Part shown: in pieces, positions 43,801-52,098 of the stretch
How the letters are laid out: every line of letters starts with the position of its first letter
Numbering within the stretch: position 1 is the first letter of the stretch
Assembly: GCF_019049255.1 (NCBI RefSeq)
Contig: NZ_JAGMUJ010000020.1
Span: 1 to 64,000, forward strand
Direction: 5' to 3'
DNA length: 64,000 nt
DNA from: Streptomyces sp. AC558_RSS880
Lineage (GTDB): Bacteria; Actinomycetota; Actinomycetes; Streptomycetales; Streptomycetaceae
Program-made: the position numbers and the translations under genes
The notes under the pieces: model-generated
What the model was told of the DNA's origin: nothing
The model's input: only the letters and a program-made list of their open reading frames with translations
The model's database searches: none

Positions 43801-44651
43801 AGCTGAAGAGCGGGCGCATGAAATGGGCGCCTCGCACCACCGAAGTCGAGTTCTCCTCCCAGCCCGGACAGCGCTACAAGTACGGGCGCTCCGGCGGTGA
43901 GGAAGACGTGCCCCTGGAGCTGGCCTGGGCTCTCACCGTGCACAAGAGCCAGGGCAGTGAGTTCGAGACCGTCGTCGTGATCCTGCCCGCGGGGGTCCGC
44001 AGCACCTCGCGGGAGCTTCTGTACACCGCGCTCACCCGGCAGACCAGGAAGGTGATCATCTGCCATGAGGGGCCCCTCGACGATCTCCTTGAGCTGACCC
44101 GGGCCACCGGATCCGACACCGCCCGGCGGTTCACCGACCTCATGGTCACCCCGGACCCGCGCACCGTGACGACACCCAGCGGCGCGAACTGCGGGCGGGT
44201 CGACGCGCGGCTCGTCCATGTGGCGGTGAACGGCGTGATGGTGCGCAGCAAGAACGAGGTGATCGTCGCCGGCCTCCTCGAACAGCTCGCTCCCGGCGCG
44301 TGGGCGTATGAGCAACCGTTCAAGGGGAAGGACGGCCGCACGGTGCTGCCGGACTTCACCATCACCCCGCTTTCCGGCCCCCCCGTCTTCTGGGAGCACC
44401 TCGGTATGCTCGACGATCCGGAGTATGCCGCCAGGTGGCGGCAGCGCCTGAAGTGGTACGCCGACCAGGGAGTGCTGCCCGAAAAGGACGGTGGCGGCCT
44501 CAACGGCACCCTGGTCTGGACGAGCGACGAGCACGGCGTGAACGAACCGGAATGGCGGGCGCTGGCTCAACGCGTCGTCGGTGCCGCGTCCATCCGCCGG
44601 GCCCGGCCCACAGCCGTGAAGAAGACGGCCGCACGCCCTGAGCGCTCCTGA
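40863..44651 (+). CDS. SF1B (RecD-like) helicase with C-terminal nuclease domain
   Basis: 1262 aa from GTG 40863 behind GGGAGGG (GTG 40833 also open). The N-terminal 600 residues are unknown, opening HLSVRIPWHDRGWDG. RecD2-like motor: GPAGTGKT 632-639, VDEAS 714-718, VGDPRQLPPIGAG, and UvrD_C2-type LTVHKSQGSEFETVVV with LYTALTRQ. C-terminal restriction-like fold: E1132 (RSKNEVIVA), D1164 (LPDFTI) and E1178 (FWEHLGM). A DNA-processing defence function is likely. One TTA codon at 42834-42836. It starts 128 bp after hamB. Confidence 0.82.
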   Translation: MAYVQHLSVRIPWHDRGWDGRICDDPLGNASCVLLENIGRRRDDELEVRHVGQAFEALPGGLPPCAGERGGFLSSRDQVLRTSHPYGHNPALKALRSASVPLPAWSVHAIPFRWLNRDLLDDVMEQQPVDGYSTDAEDRAVSALDFAPAWVLHGDNQKAAIDTFFQDVADGRSLVFFYLKHAPFENHPRRVLVGAALVASVTRPGRWPTDGPVPFPNHMWETVVRHTLRPDGTGGILLPMQALAQLAADGTDVSDALAEAPEKRWEFSYGTEHVPADTAVASLLELKRAAEAAVALGCGLPERSFDWLDEQLDRAWLRRGTTPGLPAVLDLLSVPHPTFAAREVTAAVGEGEDPWPVLERALAGRGGPDTVTSLATPTRRKVWKALGQEDRQAMRLLARFDLTSDQVRDVYHQKTTVPLPVSELLADPYSLVTCTIDDANPIPFEAVDRGCFPDRQLTARHPLPVSQPLTDPDDKRRVEAAMATVLLRAQSQGHTLLPLEEMLEGLEGLSSVKPLRPSDAVLAAHELRAEDLDDDLGLAWPQLCRTRIADGTAAYKLRSALWRKHTIREVVDQLRSAARHTAPKDFGATLDAALDTGDEIADADRAEESRARQEKLVALREMYESRFTVLNGPAGTGKTTLVKALVQRPEVLSGGVLLLAPTGKARVQLQDKVGHQAQTLAQFLSKSDRYEADSARYRITGRTPRERQYGTVIVDEASMLTEDMLAALLDALETPQRMILVGDPRQLPPIGAGRPFVDLERAARQNHSGSWPRVAQGWAELTVLRRQRGLGNVRHDLMLARWYSGDEHGADSDEIWQRLRQGQNMTTLRAVPWNGRTATQVVDDVLRDEFQVVEDATGLSFATSYGAGTTQHGNTVYPNYFTAPAACGRWQILSPVRGTAHGTVELNRHLKRRYRGASLENALKGSRHRRVPKPLGAEQIVLGDKVVHTRNGTLPAWSQSEGKNTKGYVANGELGVVTGELKSGRMKWAPRTTEVEFSSQPGQRYKYGRSGGEEDVPLELAWALTVHKSQGSEFETVVVILPAGVRSTSRELLYTALTRQTRKVIICHEGPLDDLLELTRATGSDTARRFTDLMVTPDPRTVTTPSGANCGRVDARLVHVAVNGVMVRSKNEVIVAGLLEQLAPGAWAYEQPFKGKDGRTVLPDFTITPLSGPPVFWEHLGMLDDPEYAARWRQRLKWYADQGVLPEKDGGGLNGTLVWTSDEHGVNEPEWRALAQRVVGAASIRRARPTAVKKTAARPERS

Positions 44652-44730
44652 CCCGACGCCCCGGACCAGGGGAACCACTCGCCAGCCCACACCATTTGGT
44701 CAACGTGACACCTGTACTACGAGGTACCAC

Positions 44731-44988
44731 ATGGAGACGACCGCCCGTGAATTCAATCAGAACACCTCGAAGATCTTCGCTGTCGCGGAACATGGCGGGC
44801 GCATCACGGTGACCAAGAACGGACGGCCGGTCGCCATACTCGCTCCAGTGAGCGACGAGACGGTACCCGTCTCCCCCTTCCCGACCGACCCCATGGGTGA
44901 GGACGACAAGGCTCCTGTGTTCCACAGTGTCTCGCCCGTGGACTGGTCGGCGGGCCGCAGCACGTACCTGGAGGGGTTCGGGGCGTGA
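44731..44988 (+). CDS. Phd/YefM-type antitoxin
   Basis: 85 aa. N-terminal DNA-binding fold: TTAREFNQNTSKIFAVAEHG, then GGRITVTKNGRPVAILAP. The acidic C-terminal part is likely to wrap the toxin. It overlaps the toxin by GTGA. Confidence 0.88.
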   Translation: METTAREFNQNTSKIFAVAEHGGRITVTKNGRPVAILAPVSDETVPVSPFPTDPMGEDDKAPVFHSVSPVDWSAGRSTYLEGFGA

Positions 44989-45395
44989 CCGTGTTAATCG
45001 CCGACACATCCGGACTGTTCGCCTACTACGACGGAACCGACCCGGAGCGCAGGAAGTGCCGCGCCGCGGGGGCGTGCGCCGCGCACTTGGTGGTAACACC
45101 CCTGATGCTGGCCGAACTCGTCTACTTGCTGACCACGAGGATCGGCCCCGCCGCGCACGGTGCGCTCGCCCACATCCGCGACCGTGTCGCCGTACGACGG
45201 TACGCGGTGCCCGAGACCGAACCGCACCTGTCGACCGCGCTCGTCACAATGCGGCGCTACCCGCAGATCGGCCTCACGGACACCATGAACGTCGTCATGG
45301 CAGCCGAGTACCGGACGGATGCCGTACTGACCCTGGACCGTCGCCACTTCCGGACCATGCGCCCCCTGACCGGCCACGCCGCCTTCCGCCTCTGA
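44985..45395 (+). CDS. vapC: PIN-domain toxin, VapC-like
   Basis: 136 aa. PIN acidic residues in IADTSG, MLAELVYLL, GLTDTMNVV and LTLDRRHF; predicted RNase. GTG 44985 within the antitoxin stop. The fourth codon is TTA (44994-44996), so toxin synthesis should need the bldA tRNA while the antitoxin does not. Confidence 0.9.
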   Translation: MTVLIADTSGLFAYYDGTDPERRKCRAAGACAAHLVVTPLMLAELVYLLTTRIGPAAHGALAHIRDRVAVRRYAVPETEPHLSTALVTMRRYPQIGLTDTMNVVMAAEYRTDAVLTLDRRHFRTMRPLTGHAAFRL

Positions 45396-45432
45396 CCCGA
45401 CGATCAGTGACCTGCGCACGGCGACGCGGCAT

Positions 45433-45511
45433 GAGGGCCGGGTTGTGACGCCCCGGCCCTCGCACTCGCAGACGTCTCCCCTCGCCGACGGCACCGGCGA
45501 GGGGCGGTTTT
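45433..45511 (+). terminator. Double hairpin terminator after the toxin gene
   Basis: First stem 9 bp (45433-45441 with 45453-45461), second 10 bp (45478-45487 with 45495-45504) followed by CGGTTTT. Closes the accessory island on its right. Confidence 0.8.
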
Positions 45512-45618
45512 CGGCCGATACCCGCTTCCGGAACGGAAGGTTCCCGGACGCTCTGTCGCACCTGATGGTTGATCAATAACCTTGTGCGGTACACGAAGTC
45601 ACGATCGCAGGGAGCTCC

Positions 45619-46845
45619 ATGTCCACCGCCCAGCAGGTGCCCGACATCCTCTCGCCCGAGTTCGCGGCCGACCCCTATCCCGCCTACCGGGTGATGCGGG
45701 AGACCGCGCCCCTCATCTGGCACGAGGCGACGAAGAGCTACATCGTCTCGCGCTACGAGGACGTCGAGCGCGTCTTCAAGGACAAGGCCGGCGAGTTCAC
45801 CACCGACAACTACGCCTGGCAGCTCGAGCCCGTGCACGGGAAGACGATCCTGCAGCTCAGCGGGCGGGAGCACGCCGTGCGCCGGGCCCTCGTCGCGCCC
45901 GCCTTCCGCGGCAGCGACCTGGAGCGGAAGTTCCTGCCGGTCATCGAGCGCAACTCGCGCGAGCTGATCGACGGCTTCCGGCACACCGGCTCCGCCGACC
46001 TGGTCGCCGACTACGCCACCCGCTTCCCGGTCAACGTCATCGCCGACATGCTGGGCCTGGACAAGGCCGACCACCCCCGTTTCCACCGCTGGTACACGGC
46101 CGTCATCGCCTTCCTCGGGAACCTGTCGGGCGACCCCGAGGTGACGGCGGCGGGTGAGCGGACCCGGGTGGAGTTCGCCGAGTACATGCTGCCGATCATC
46201 CGGGAGCGCCGCGAGGAGCCGGGCGACGACCTGCTGTCCGTGCTGTGCGCCGCCGAGGTCGACGGGGTGCGGATGAGCGACGAGGACGTCAAGGCGTTCT
46301 GCAGCCTGCTGCTCGCCGCCGGTGGCGAGACCACCGACAAGGCCATCGCCGGCATCTTCGCGAACCTGCTGCTCCACCCCGACCAGCTCGCCGCCGTCCG
46401 CGCGGACCGCTCGCTGATCCCGCGCGCCTTCGCCGAGACCCTGCGGTTCACCCCGCCCGTCCACATGATCATGCGGCAGTCGGCGACGGAGGTGACGCTC
46501 AGCGGCGGCACCGTGCCCGCGGGCGCCACCGTCACCTGTCTGATAGGCGCGGCCAACCGCGACGAGAGCCGCTACCGCGACCCCGACCGCTTCGACGTCT
46601 TCCGCGACGACCTCACCACCACGACCGCCTTCTCCGCCGCCGCCGACCACCTCGCGTTCGCACTCGGCCGGCACTTCTGCGTCGGCGCGCTGCTGGCCAA
46701 GGCGGAGGTGGAGATCGGCGTCGGCCAGCTCCTCGACGCCATGCCCGACGTACGTCTCGCCGACGGGTTCGAACCGGCCGAGCAGGGCGTGTTCACCCGC
46801 GGACCGCAGAGCCTGCCGGTGCGGTTCACGCCCGTGGGCGGCTGA
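45619..46845 (+). CDS. Cytochrome P450
   Basis: 408 aa. I-helix AGGETTDKAI, intact ExxR (ETLRF) and heme loop FALGRHFCVGALL with Cys354. Soluble bacterial class. Convergent with the conservon P450, so probably related to that cluster; substrate unknown. ATG at 45619. Confidence 0.93.
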   Translation: MSTAQQVPDILSPEFAADPYPAYRVMRETAPLIWHEATKSYIVSRYEDVERVFKDKAGEFTTDNYAWQLEPVHGKTILQLSGREHAVRRALVAPAFRGSDLERKFLPVIERNSRELIDGFRHTGSADLVADYATRFPVNVIADMLGLDKADHPRFHRWYTAVIAFLGNLSGDPEVTAAGERTRVEFAEYMLPIIRERREEPGDDLLSVLCAAEVDGVRMSDEDVKAFCSLLLAAGGETTDKAIAGIFANLLLHPDQLAAVRADRSLIPRAFAETLRFTPPVHMIMRQSATEVTLSGGTVPAGATVTCLIGAANRDESRYRDPDRFDVFRDDLTTTTAFSAAADHLAFALGRHFCVGALLAKAEVEIGVGQLLDAMPDVRLADGFEPAEQGVFTRGPQSLPVRFTPVGG

Positions 46846-46885
46846 CCCGTACCGGCCGGTACGCACCTCCGCCCGCTCGCCGGAA

Positions 46886-46911
46886 TCCGGGCCCATAGCC
46901 GTGGGCCCGGA
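46886..46911. terminator. Bidirectional terminator between the two P450 genes
   Basis: 10-bp perfect stem with loop TAGCCG. A 16-bp perfect palindrome CGTACCGGCCGGTACG lies just before it at 46848-46863. Confidence 0.7.
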
Positions 46912-46919
46912 CACCCGTG

Positions 46920-48182
46920 CTACCGCACCACCGGGGTGAACCGCACCGGAAGCGCCGACAGCCCCCGCATCCAGATCGACGGCCGCCAGGTCAGTTCCTG
47001 CGGGTCCACCGCCAGCACCAGGTCGGGCAGCCGTTCCAGCAGCGTCTCGACCGCCGTCCGGGCCATCACGTCCGCCAGCAGCGGAGCCGGGTACGGGCAC
47101 TGGTGCTCGCCGTTGCTGAACGACAGGTGCGCGGCGTTCTCCGCGCCCACGTGCCCCTCCGGCCAGATCTGCGGGTCGGTGTTGGCCGCGGCCAGCCCCA
47201 GCACCAGGCAGTCGCCGGCCCGGATCTGCCGGCCGCCCAGCTGGACGTCCCGCACCGCCCACCGCCCGATGAAGTTCTGCGTCGGCGTGTCCAGCCACAG
47301 CACCTCGTTGAGCGCCTCACCCACGCTGAGCCGGCCGCCCGACACGTTCACGGCGAACCGCTCGTCCGTCAGCAGCAGGCGCAGCGTGTTGCAGATCCAG
47401 TTCGCCGTCGGCTGCTGCGCCGCCGCGATCACGGAGATCAGGTCCTGGACGACCTCCTCGTCCGTCAGACCGGCCGGGTGGGTCAGCATGCGGGAGGTGA
47501 TGTCCGGGCCGGGGGCGGCCCGCTTGTCCTTCACCAGCTGCCGCAGCCGCTCGCCCACGCGCCCGTACGCCGCCACCGGGTCGTCGCCCTCGCCCGCGTC
47601 CAGGGAGATCCGCAGGTCGTCGACGAGCCGGTGGGTGTCCTCGCCCGAGGTGGGCATCCCGCACAGCTGCACCACGGTGCGCATCGGCAGGGCGTGCGCG
47701 TAGTCGGCCATCAGCTCCGCCTGGCCGCTGCCGGCGAACCGGGCGATGAGGTCGTCGGCGATCAGCAGGCAGTCGTGGGACAGCTCGAACTGGTCGACCC
47801 CCTCCAGCGCCTCGGTGATCACCCCGGCCCGTCGCCGGTGATCCTCGCCCTCGGTGAACAGCACCGACGGCTGGTACCCGACGAAGGGCAGCAGCGGCCA
47901 GTCCGGCGGGATGTTCTCCCACTGGTTCCAGCGCCGCGAGTCCCGTGCGAACAGCTCGTCGTGGCCGGTCACGTACGTGACCTCGGAGTAGCCCAGCACC
48001 AGCCAGGCCGGGATGCCGCCGTCGAGCACCACGGGCGCGACGGGACCGTGCTCCCGGCGCATCGCGCGGTAGAGCTGCGACGGCGTCTGCTGGTACTCGA
48101 GCCCCGTCAGGCTCACCGCGCCGGAGTGGGCGGGGCACCCCGGGGGCGCCGGGTGCGCGAGGGGGGCGCCTGGGTCGGTCAC
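46920..48182 (-). CDS. cvnE: Conservon cytochrome P450, CYP157-like
   Basis: 420 aa, GTG 48182 overlapping the cvnD stop. The heme loop LSFSNGEHQCPYPAP keeps its Cys. The K-helix ExxR triad is replaced by EVLW (EALNEVLWLDTPTQN), a known trait of CYP157 conservon P450s. The I-helix reads AAAQQPTANW, without the acid-Thr pair. Catalysis is therefore doubtful; a role in the signalling complex is possible. Confidence 0.9.
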   Translation of the reverse strand: MTDPGAPLAHPAPPGCPAHSGAVSLTGLEYQQTPSQLYRAMRREHGPVAPVVLDGGIPAWLVLGYSEVTYVTGHDELFARDSRRWNQWENIPPDWPLLPFVGYQPSVLFTEGEDHRRRAGVITEALEGVDQFELSHDCLLIADDLIARFAGSGQAELMADYAHALPMRTVVQLCGMPTSGEDTHRLVDDLRISLDAGEGDDPVAAYGRVGERLRQLVKDKRAAPGPDITSRMLTHPAGLTDEEVVQDLISVIAAAQQPTANWICNTLRLLLTDERFAVNVSGGRLSVGEALNEVLWLDTPTQNFIGRWAVRDVQLGGRQIRAGDCLVLGLAAANTDPQIWPEGHVGAENAAHLSFSNGEHQCPYPAPLLADVMARTAVETLLERLPDLVLAVDPQELTWRPSIWMRGLSALPVRFTPVVR

Positions 48183-48796
48183 AGTGTCGCCTCCTCGGCG
48201 ATGGCCATGGCGTGGAGGTGGTTCACGAGGGTGATCAGCACGTCCTTGCCGGAGTGCCGGACCCGGGCGTCGCAGTCGACCATCGGCACGTGGGCGGGCA
48301 GGGCGAGCGCCTGGCGGATCTCGTCCAGGGAGTACCGGTCGGTGTCGTCGTCGAACCGGTTCACGGCGACCACGAAGGGCGTGCGGTGGTGCTCCAGCCG
48401 GTCGATCGCGTACCAGGAGTCGTCCATCCGGCGCGTGTCCACGAGGACCACGGCGCCCAGCGTCCCCGAGAACAGCCGGTCCCACAGGAACCAGAAGCGC
48501 TCCTGGCCGGGCGCTCCGAACAGGTACAGCACCATGCGGTCGTTGAGGCTGATCCGCCCGAAGTCGAACGCGACCGTCGTGGTGGTCTTCGACGTCACCG
48601 CGCCGGTCTCGTCGACGCCCACGCCCGCCTGGGTCATCACCTCCTCGGTGTTGAGCGGCCGGATCTCGCTCACGGAGCGGACCAGGGTCGTCTTGCCGAC
48701 GCCGAACCCGCCCACGACGACGATCTTCAGACCGGTCTCCGCGGTGTCGTTCAGCGGTGTGCGGTGGGAGGGCAGCTCAGAGGTTGCGGAGCCCAT
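48179..48796 (-). CDS. cvnD: Conservon small GTPase
   Basis: 205 aa. G1 GGFGVGKTT (29-37), APGQERF (G3), and VAVNRFDDD where eukaryotic G4 has NKxD. Ras/MglA-like switch of the conservon. Overlaps cvnC by 20 bp. Confidence 0.93.
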   Translation of the reverse strand: MGSATSELPSHRTPLNDTAETGLKIVVVGGFGVGKTTLVRSVSEIRPLNTEEVMTQAGVGVDETGAVTSKTTTTVAFDFGRISLNDRMVLYLFGAPGQERFWFLWDRLFSGTLGAVVLVDTRRMDDSWYAIDRLEHHRTPFVVAVNRFDDDTDRYSLDEIRQALALPAHVPMVDCDARVRHSGKDVLITLVNHLHAMAIAEEATL

Positions 48797-49133
48797 GGAG
48801 CACCTCTTGGAGTAGGGCGGAATCAGGCAGGGAGGCGACGGACGGCGCCGCGCGCGGATGGCGGGCGGTGATGCGGCCCGTGTCCAGCAGGTCGCCGAGC
48901 AGGATCCGCACCACCGTGACCGGCAGCCCGAGCTCCGCGGCGATCTCGACGACGGCGATGGGGTGCCGGCACAGCTCCAGGATCCGGGCGTGCTCCGACT
49001 GCATCCCCGGCACCGGCCCGCTCTCGCTGACGATGAGGGTGACCAGGTCGAAGGACTCGTCGGCGCGGCTGCGTCCGCCGGTGACGGTGTAGAGCCGGTC
49101 CGGATCACCCGTGTCGACGGGTTTGCGCATCAC
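48777..49133 (-). CDS. cvnC: Conservon DUF742 protein
   Basis: 118 aa; DUF742 winged-helix-like, with RPYTxTGGR-type RLYTVTGGRSRA and ELGLPVTVVRILLGDLLDTG. GTG 49133 (ATG at 49130 also possible), overlapping the cvnB stop. Confidence 0.93.
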   Translation of the reverse strand: MMRKPVDTGDPDRLYTVTGGRSRADESFDLVTLIVSESGPVPGMQSEHARILELCRHPIAVVEIAAELGLPVTVVRILLGDLLDTGRITARHPRAAPSVASLPDSALLQEVLHGLRNL

Positions 49134-49588
49134 GACGTGCCGCTCCCCCTGGACTGGTCCCGCGGCTCGGCCCGCAGGTGCTCGCCGAGCTGCTCGACCA
49201 GCTCCGTCATCTGGTGGCCGATCACTCCGGGATCGGCGTCCTCCCGGGCGACGACGGCGAGGTGCGCCCCCTCGCCGGCCTCCACGATGAACAGCAGGCC
49301 GCCGTGGAACTCGGTCATCGACTGCCGGACGCCGCCGGTGCCGTCGCCGAACTCCATGGAGGCCCCTTGGGCGAGGGCCTGGATGCCGGAGCAGATCGCC
49401 GACAGCTGGTCGGCCCGGTCGAGCGTCAGGTGCTCGCTCCAGCAGAGTTTCAGGCCGTCCCGGGACAGGACCAGGGCGTGACGTGCGCCGGGGGTCTGTT
49501 CCAAGAGGCCCTGCAGGAGCCAGGTGAGGCTGTTGTCGGTGGTCTGCATGGTGGGTGATGGGACGGTGGTGTCCGGCTGACCGGTCAC
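49130..49588 (-). CDS. cvnB: Conservon roadblock/LC7 protein
   Basis: 152 aa. Roadblock fold (LTWLLQGLLEQTPGARHALV, GLLFIVEAGEGAHLAVVARE), expected GAP or partner for the CvnD GTPase. GTG 49588 behind GGAGGAA; a later ATG (49549) would give 139 aa. Confidence 0.93.
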   Translation of the reverse strand: MTGQPDTTVPSPTMQTTDNSLTWLLQGLLEQTPGARHALVLSRDGLKLCWSEHLTLDRADQLSAICSGIQALAQGASMEFGDGTGGVRQSMTEFHGGLLFIVEAGEGAHLAVVAREDADPGVIGHQMTELVEQLGEHLRAEPRDQSRGSGTS

Positions 49589-49689
49589 CGGCCCGTTCCT
49601 CCTATCTCACGAGCTCGAGCGGGAAGGGGCGCCGTCGCCCCGGACGCCGTACGGGAAGGGGGACCGACGCCGTACGGGAAGGGGTGGGA

Positions 49690-51522
49690 CTACGGGGCCG
49701 CAGGCGGCTGCGACCCGGGCCGGGCACCCGGGCCGGCGGTGCCGTCTCCGGACTGCCGTGCGCGGTGGAAGGCGCCGAACCGCGAGCCCGCGTCGCGTGC
49801 CGGGCGCCGCGTCGACGCCGTGTCACCGGCCTGGGCGGACGTCGACTGGCGCTGTTCGCGTTCGCGTTCCGCCTCGGCCATGGTGCGGCCGGGAGCGCGG
49901 ACCGGCAGACCGTTCGGCGTGGTGCCGTCGGGACGCCGGTGCCGGCCCGGTTCGGGCAGCTCGGGCCGTGCGGCGGGGCGCCCGGTGGCCGGGGGCAGTG
50001 CCGCGGCCGCGGGACGGACGGTGGCGTCGGGCAGTTCGGGCCGTGCGGCGGAGTGCTCGATGGCCGGGGGCAGTGCCGCGGCCGCGGGACGGACGGTGGC
50101 GTCGGGCAGCGGGGCGGGCGCGAGGGCGGCGGGCACCGCGTCGGGCCGGGGGGCCGTCTCGTGCGGGACCAGGTCGCGCTGCTGGGCGAGCAGGTCCAGG
50201 GGCAGCAGGACGACGACGCCGGTGCCGCCGCGGGAGGAGGGGCGGTAGTTGACGCTGATGCCGTACTTCACCGCGAGCCGTCCCACCACGGCCAGGCCGA
50301 GCCGGGTGCCCTGCAGCGACGCGAGGTCGGTGACGCGGCCGCTGACGGCCTCCTCGGCGCGGCGCATCGCCGCGTCGGCCATCTTCAGGCCACTGTCCTC
50401 GATGGTGACGACGATGCCGGCGCTGCGGTCCTCGACGTAGACGTGCACTTCGTCGATGGGCGGGGAGAAGTTCGCGGCGTTGTCCATCAGCTCGGCGAGC
50501 AGGTGCATCACGCCCTCGGCGGCGAAGCCGGAGACCGCGGCGCGGGTGGAGCAGTGCAGGCGTACCCGCTGGTAGGCGGCGATGCGGCCGACGGCGCCGC
50601 GCAGGATGCTCTCCATCACGATCGGCTTGTTCCAGGCGCGGCTGGACCTGCCGCCCATGAGCAGCGCCAGCCGGTCGGTCATCAGGCCGAGCTGGGAGGT
50701 GCTGTGGTCCAGCTTCAGCAGGTCGCCGAAGACCTCCTCGCCGTGCCGCTCCTGCATCTCCCGCAGGTCGGCGAGCATCCGCACGGCCTTGGCCTGGACG
50801 CGGCTGAGCGCCTTGGCGGAGGCGGCCTGTGCCGCGGCGGCGCGCCGCTCACTGTGGGCGAGTTCGCGGATGAACGATTCGGCCGGGGTGCGCAACGCCG
50901 GCAGTTGGGGCAGGTCGGCTTCGGCGAGCACGGTGTCGGCGGACCGGCCGTCGCGCAGCCGGGCGACCGCGGCGGGCAGCGTCTCCCTCACGAAGCGCTC
51001 GTACTCGGCCGCCGCCTGCTCCACTTCGTCCCGCATCCTGCGGTATTCGCCGTCCAGGGCGACCGCCCGCCGCACGTCCTCCTCGACGGTGGCGGCGAAG
51101 GTGTGCGTGATCCGCTGCAGTTGCGGGTCGGACGACGGCGGCACGCTGCCCAGCACGTCGGCCGCGCCCGCGCCCTCCCGCAGCCGCTGGGCCACGGCGG
51201 GCAGCGTCACACCGGCCAGGTGCGAGATCTCGGCCGACAGCCGGGCCGCTTCCGCCTTGAGGCGGCTGTTCTCCGACTCCCGCTCGGCGGCCGCGCGGCG
51301 GGCCCGGTGGACGAGCCGGTGGTCGACGAGGACGGTGACGGCCACGCACACCCAGCCGGCCACCACCACGGCCAGGGCCCATGTGGAGGCGTCGGACGGT
51401 GCCAGGGCGACCGCCGCGCCGCCGGCGGCGGCGCTCGTCACCAGCACGGCCGACCGTGGGGCGAACGAGGTGCGCGGCGCCCCCACCGGTCGGTGCTGGC
51501 TGGGCGAGGCAGGCACTGGCAT
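49690..51522 (-). CDS. cvnA: Conservon sensor histidine-kinase-like protein
   Basis: 610 aa from ATG 51522 (TTG 51603 also open). One or two membrane spans (residues 22-65), coiled-coil middle, HATPase_c with N-box AELMDNAANFSPP, G1 EDSGLKM and G2 GTRLGLAVV. The phospho-acceptor site reads LKLDHSTSQL, as is usual in CvnA. The C-terminus holds two 25-residue tandem copies (LPDATVRPAAAALPPA...) from a 75-bp DNA duplication. Confidence 0.92.
   Translation of the reverse strand: MPVPASPSQHRPVGAPRTSFAPRSAVLVTSAAAGGAAVALAPSDASTWALAVVVAGWVCVAVTVLVDHRLVHRARRAAAERESENSRLKAEAARLSAEISHLAGVTLPAVAQRLREGAGAADVLGSVPPSSDPQLQRITHTFAATVEEDVRRAVALDGEYRRMRDEVEQAAAEYERFVRETLPAAVARLRDGRSADTVLAEADLPQLPALRTPAESFIRELAHSERRAAAAQAASAKALSRVQAKAVRMLADLREMQERHGEEVFGDLLKLDHSTSQLGLMTDRLALLMGGRSSRAWNKPIVMESILRGAVGRIAAYQRVRLHCSTRAAVSGFAAEGVMHLLAELMDNAANFSPPIDEVHVYVEDRSAGIVVTIEDSGLKMADAAMRRAEEAVSGRVTDLASLQGTRLGLAVVGRLAVKYGISVNYRPSSRGGTGVVVLLPLDLLAQQRDLVPHETAPRPDAVPAALAPAPLPDATVRPAAAALPPAIEHSAARPELPDATVRPAAAALPPATGRPAARPELPEPGRHRRPDGTTPNGLPVRAPGRTMAEAEREREQRQSTSAQAGDTASTRRPARDAGSRFGAFHRARQSGDGTAGPGARPGSQPPAAP
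49954..50115. repeat. 75-bp tandem duplication in cvnA
   Basis: Unit 49954-50028 is repeated at 50029-50103 with few differences; a third copy begins at 50104 and fades. Confidence 0.85.
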
Positions 51523-51971
51523 GGAGCGGTCCCTCGGTCGTGAGAGCAGGGGAATCGGGGCGGCGGCACGACGCAGCCGCAGGTCGGAAAGGAGGTCAGC
51601 CAACAGGAAGGCGATCTTCCGACCACGTACGGCTCATGCTAATCACCCGGACGCACGAGGAGGCCCCGCTTGTTGCACAGTCCGTCAGCAATCCGAGTTC
51701 GTCGGGAACCCATCGCTCGTGCGTCCCTCTGTGGTAGTCGGGATGACACCGGCGGGCCCGGCCGGAGGGCCGGGAACACGGACAGGGCGGGCACCGACGC
51801 GACGTCACACCGCCTCGACCGTGGGGCTCCACCGACCCCATCACTCGAACGAGCTAACTAATTTCGGCCAACTATGCGAGCGCCGGGTCCCTTTCGCTCC
51901 CAGGGCGTCGTGATGGCCGAGGCGCCGAAGTGTGGGAATGCCGCTGATCGTGAAGTTTCCGTGATCACGGA
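51523..51971. other. Upstream region of the conservon
   Basis: About 450 bp with no supported gene. It contains the cvn promoter region and an AT-richer stretch near 51850-51880. Confidence 0.5.
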
Positions 51972-52098
51972 GAGCGGACCGCGGAAAGCGGGGAGCGGAA
52001 AGCGGGGAGCGGAAAGCGGGGAGCGGAAAGCGGGGAGCGGAAAGCGGGGAGCGGAAAGCGGGGAGCGGACCGCAGAGAGCGGACCGCGGAGAGCGGCA
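51972..52098. repeat. 14-bp tandem array next to RNase P RNA
   Basis: Nine units of about 14 bp (consensus GAGCGGAAAGCGGG). Five are identical (51993-52062), and the array ends exactly at the rnpB 3' P1 strand. Confidence 0.9.
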
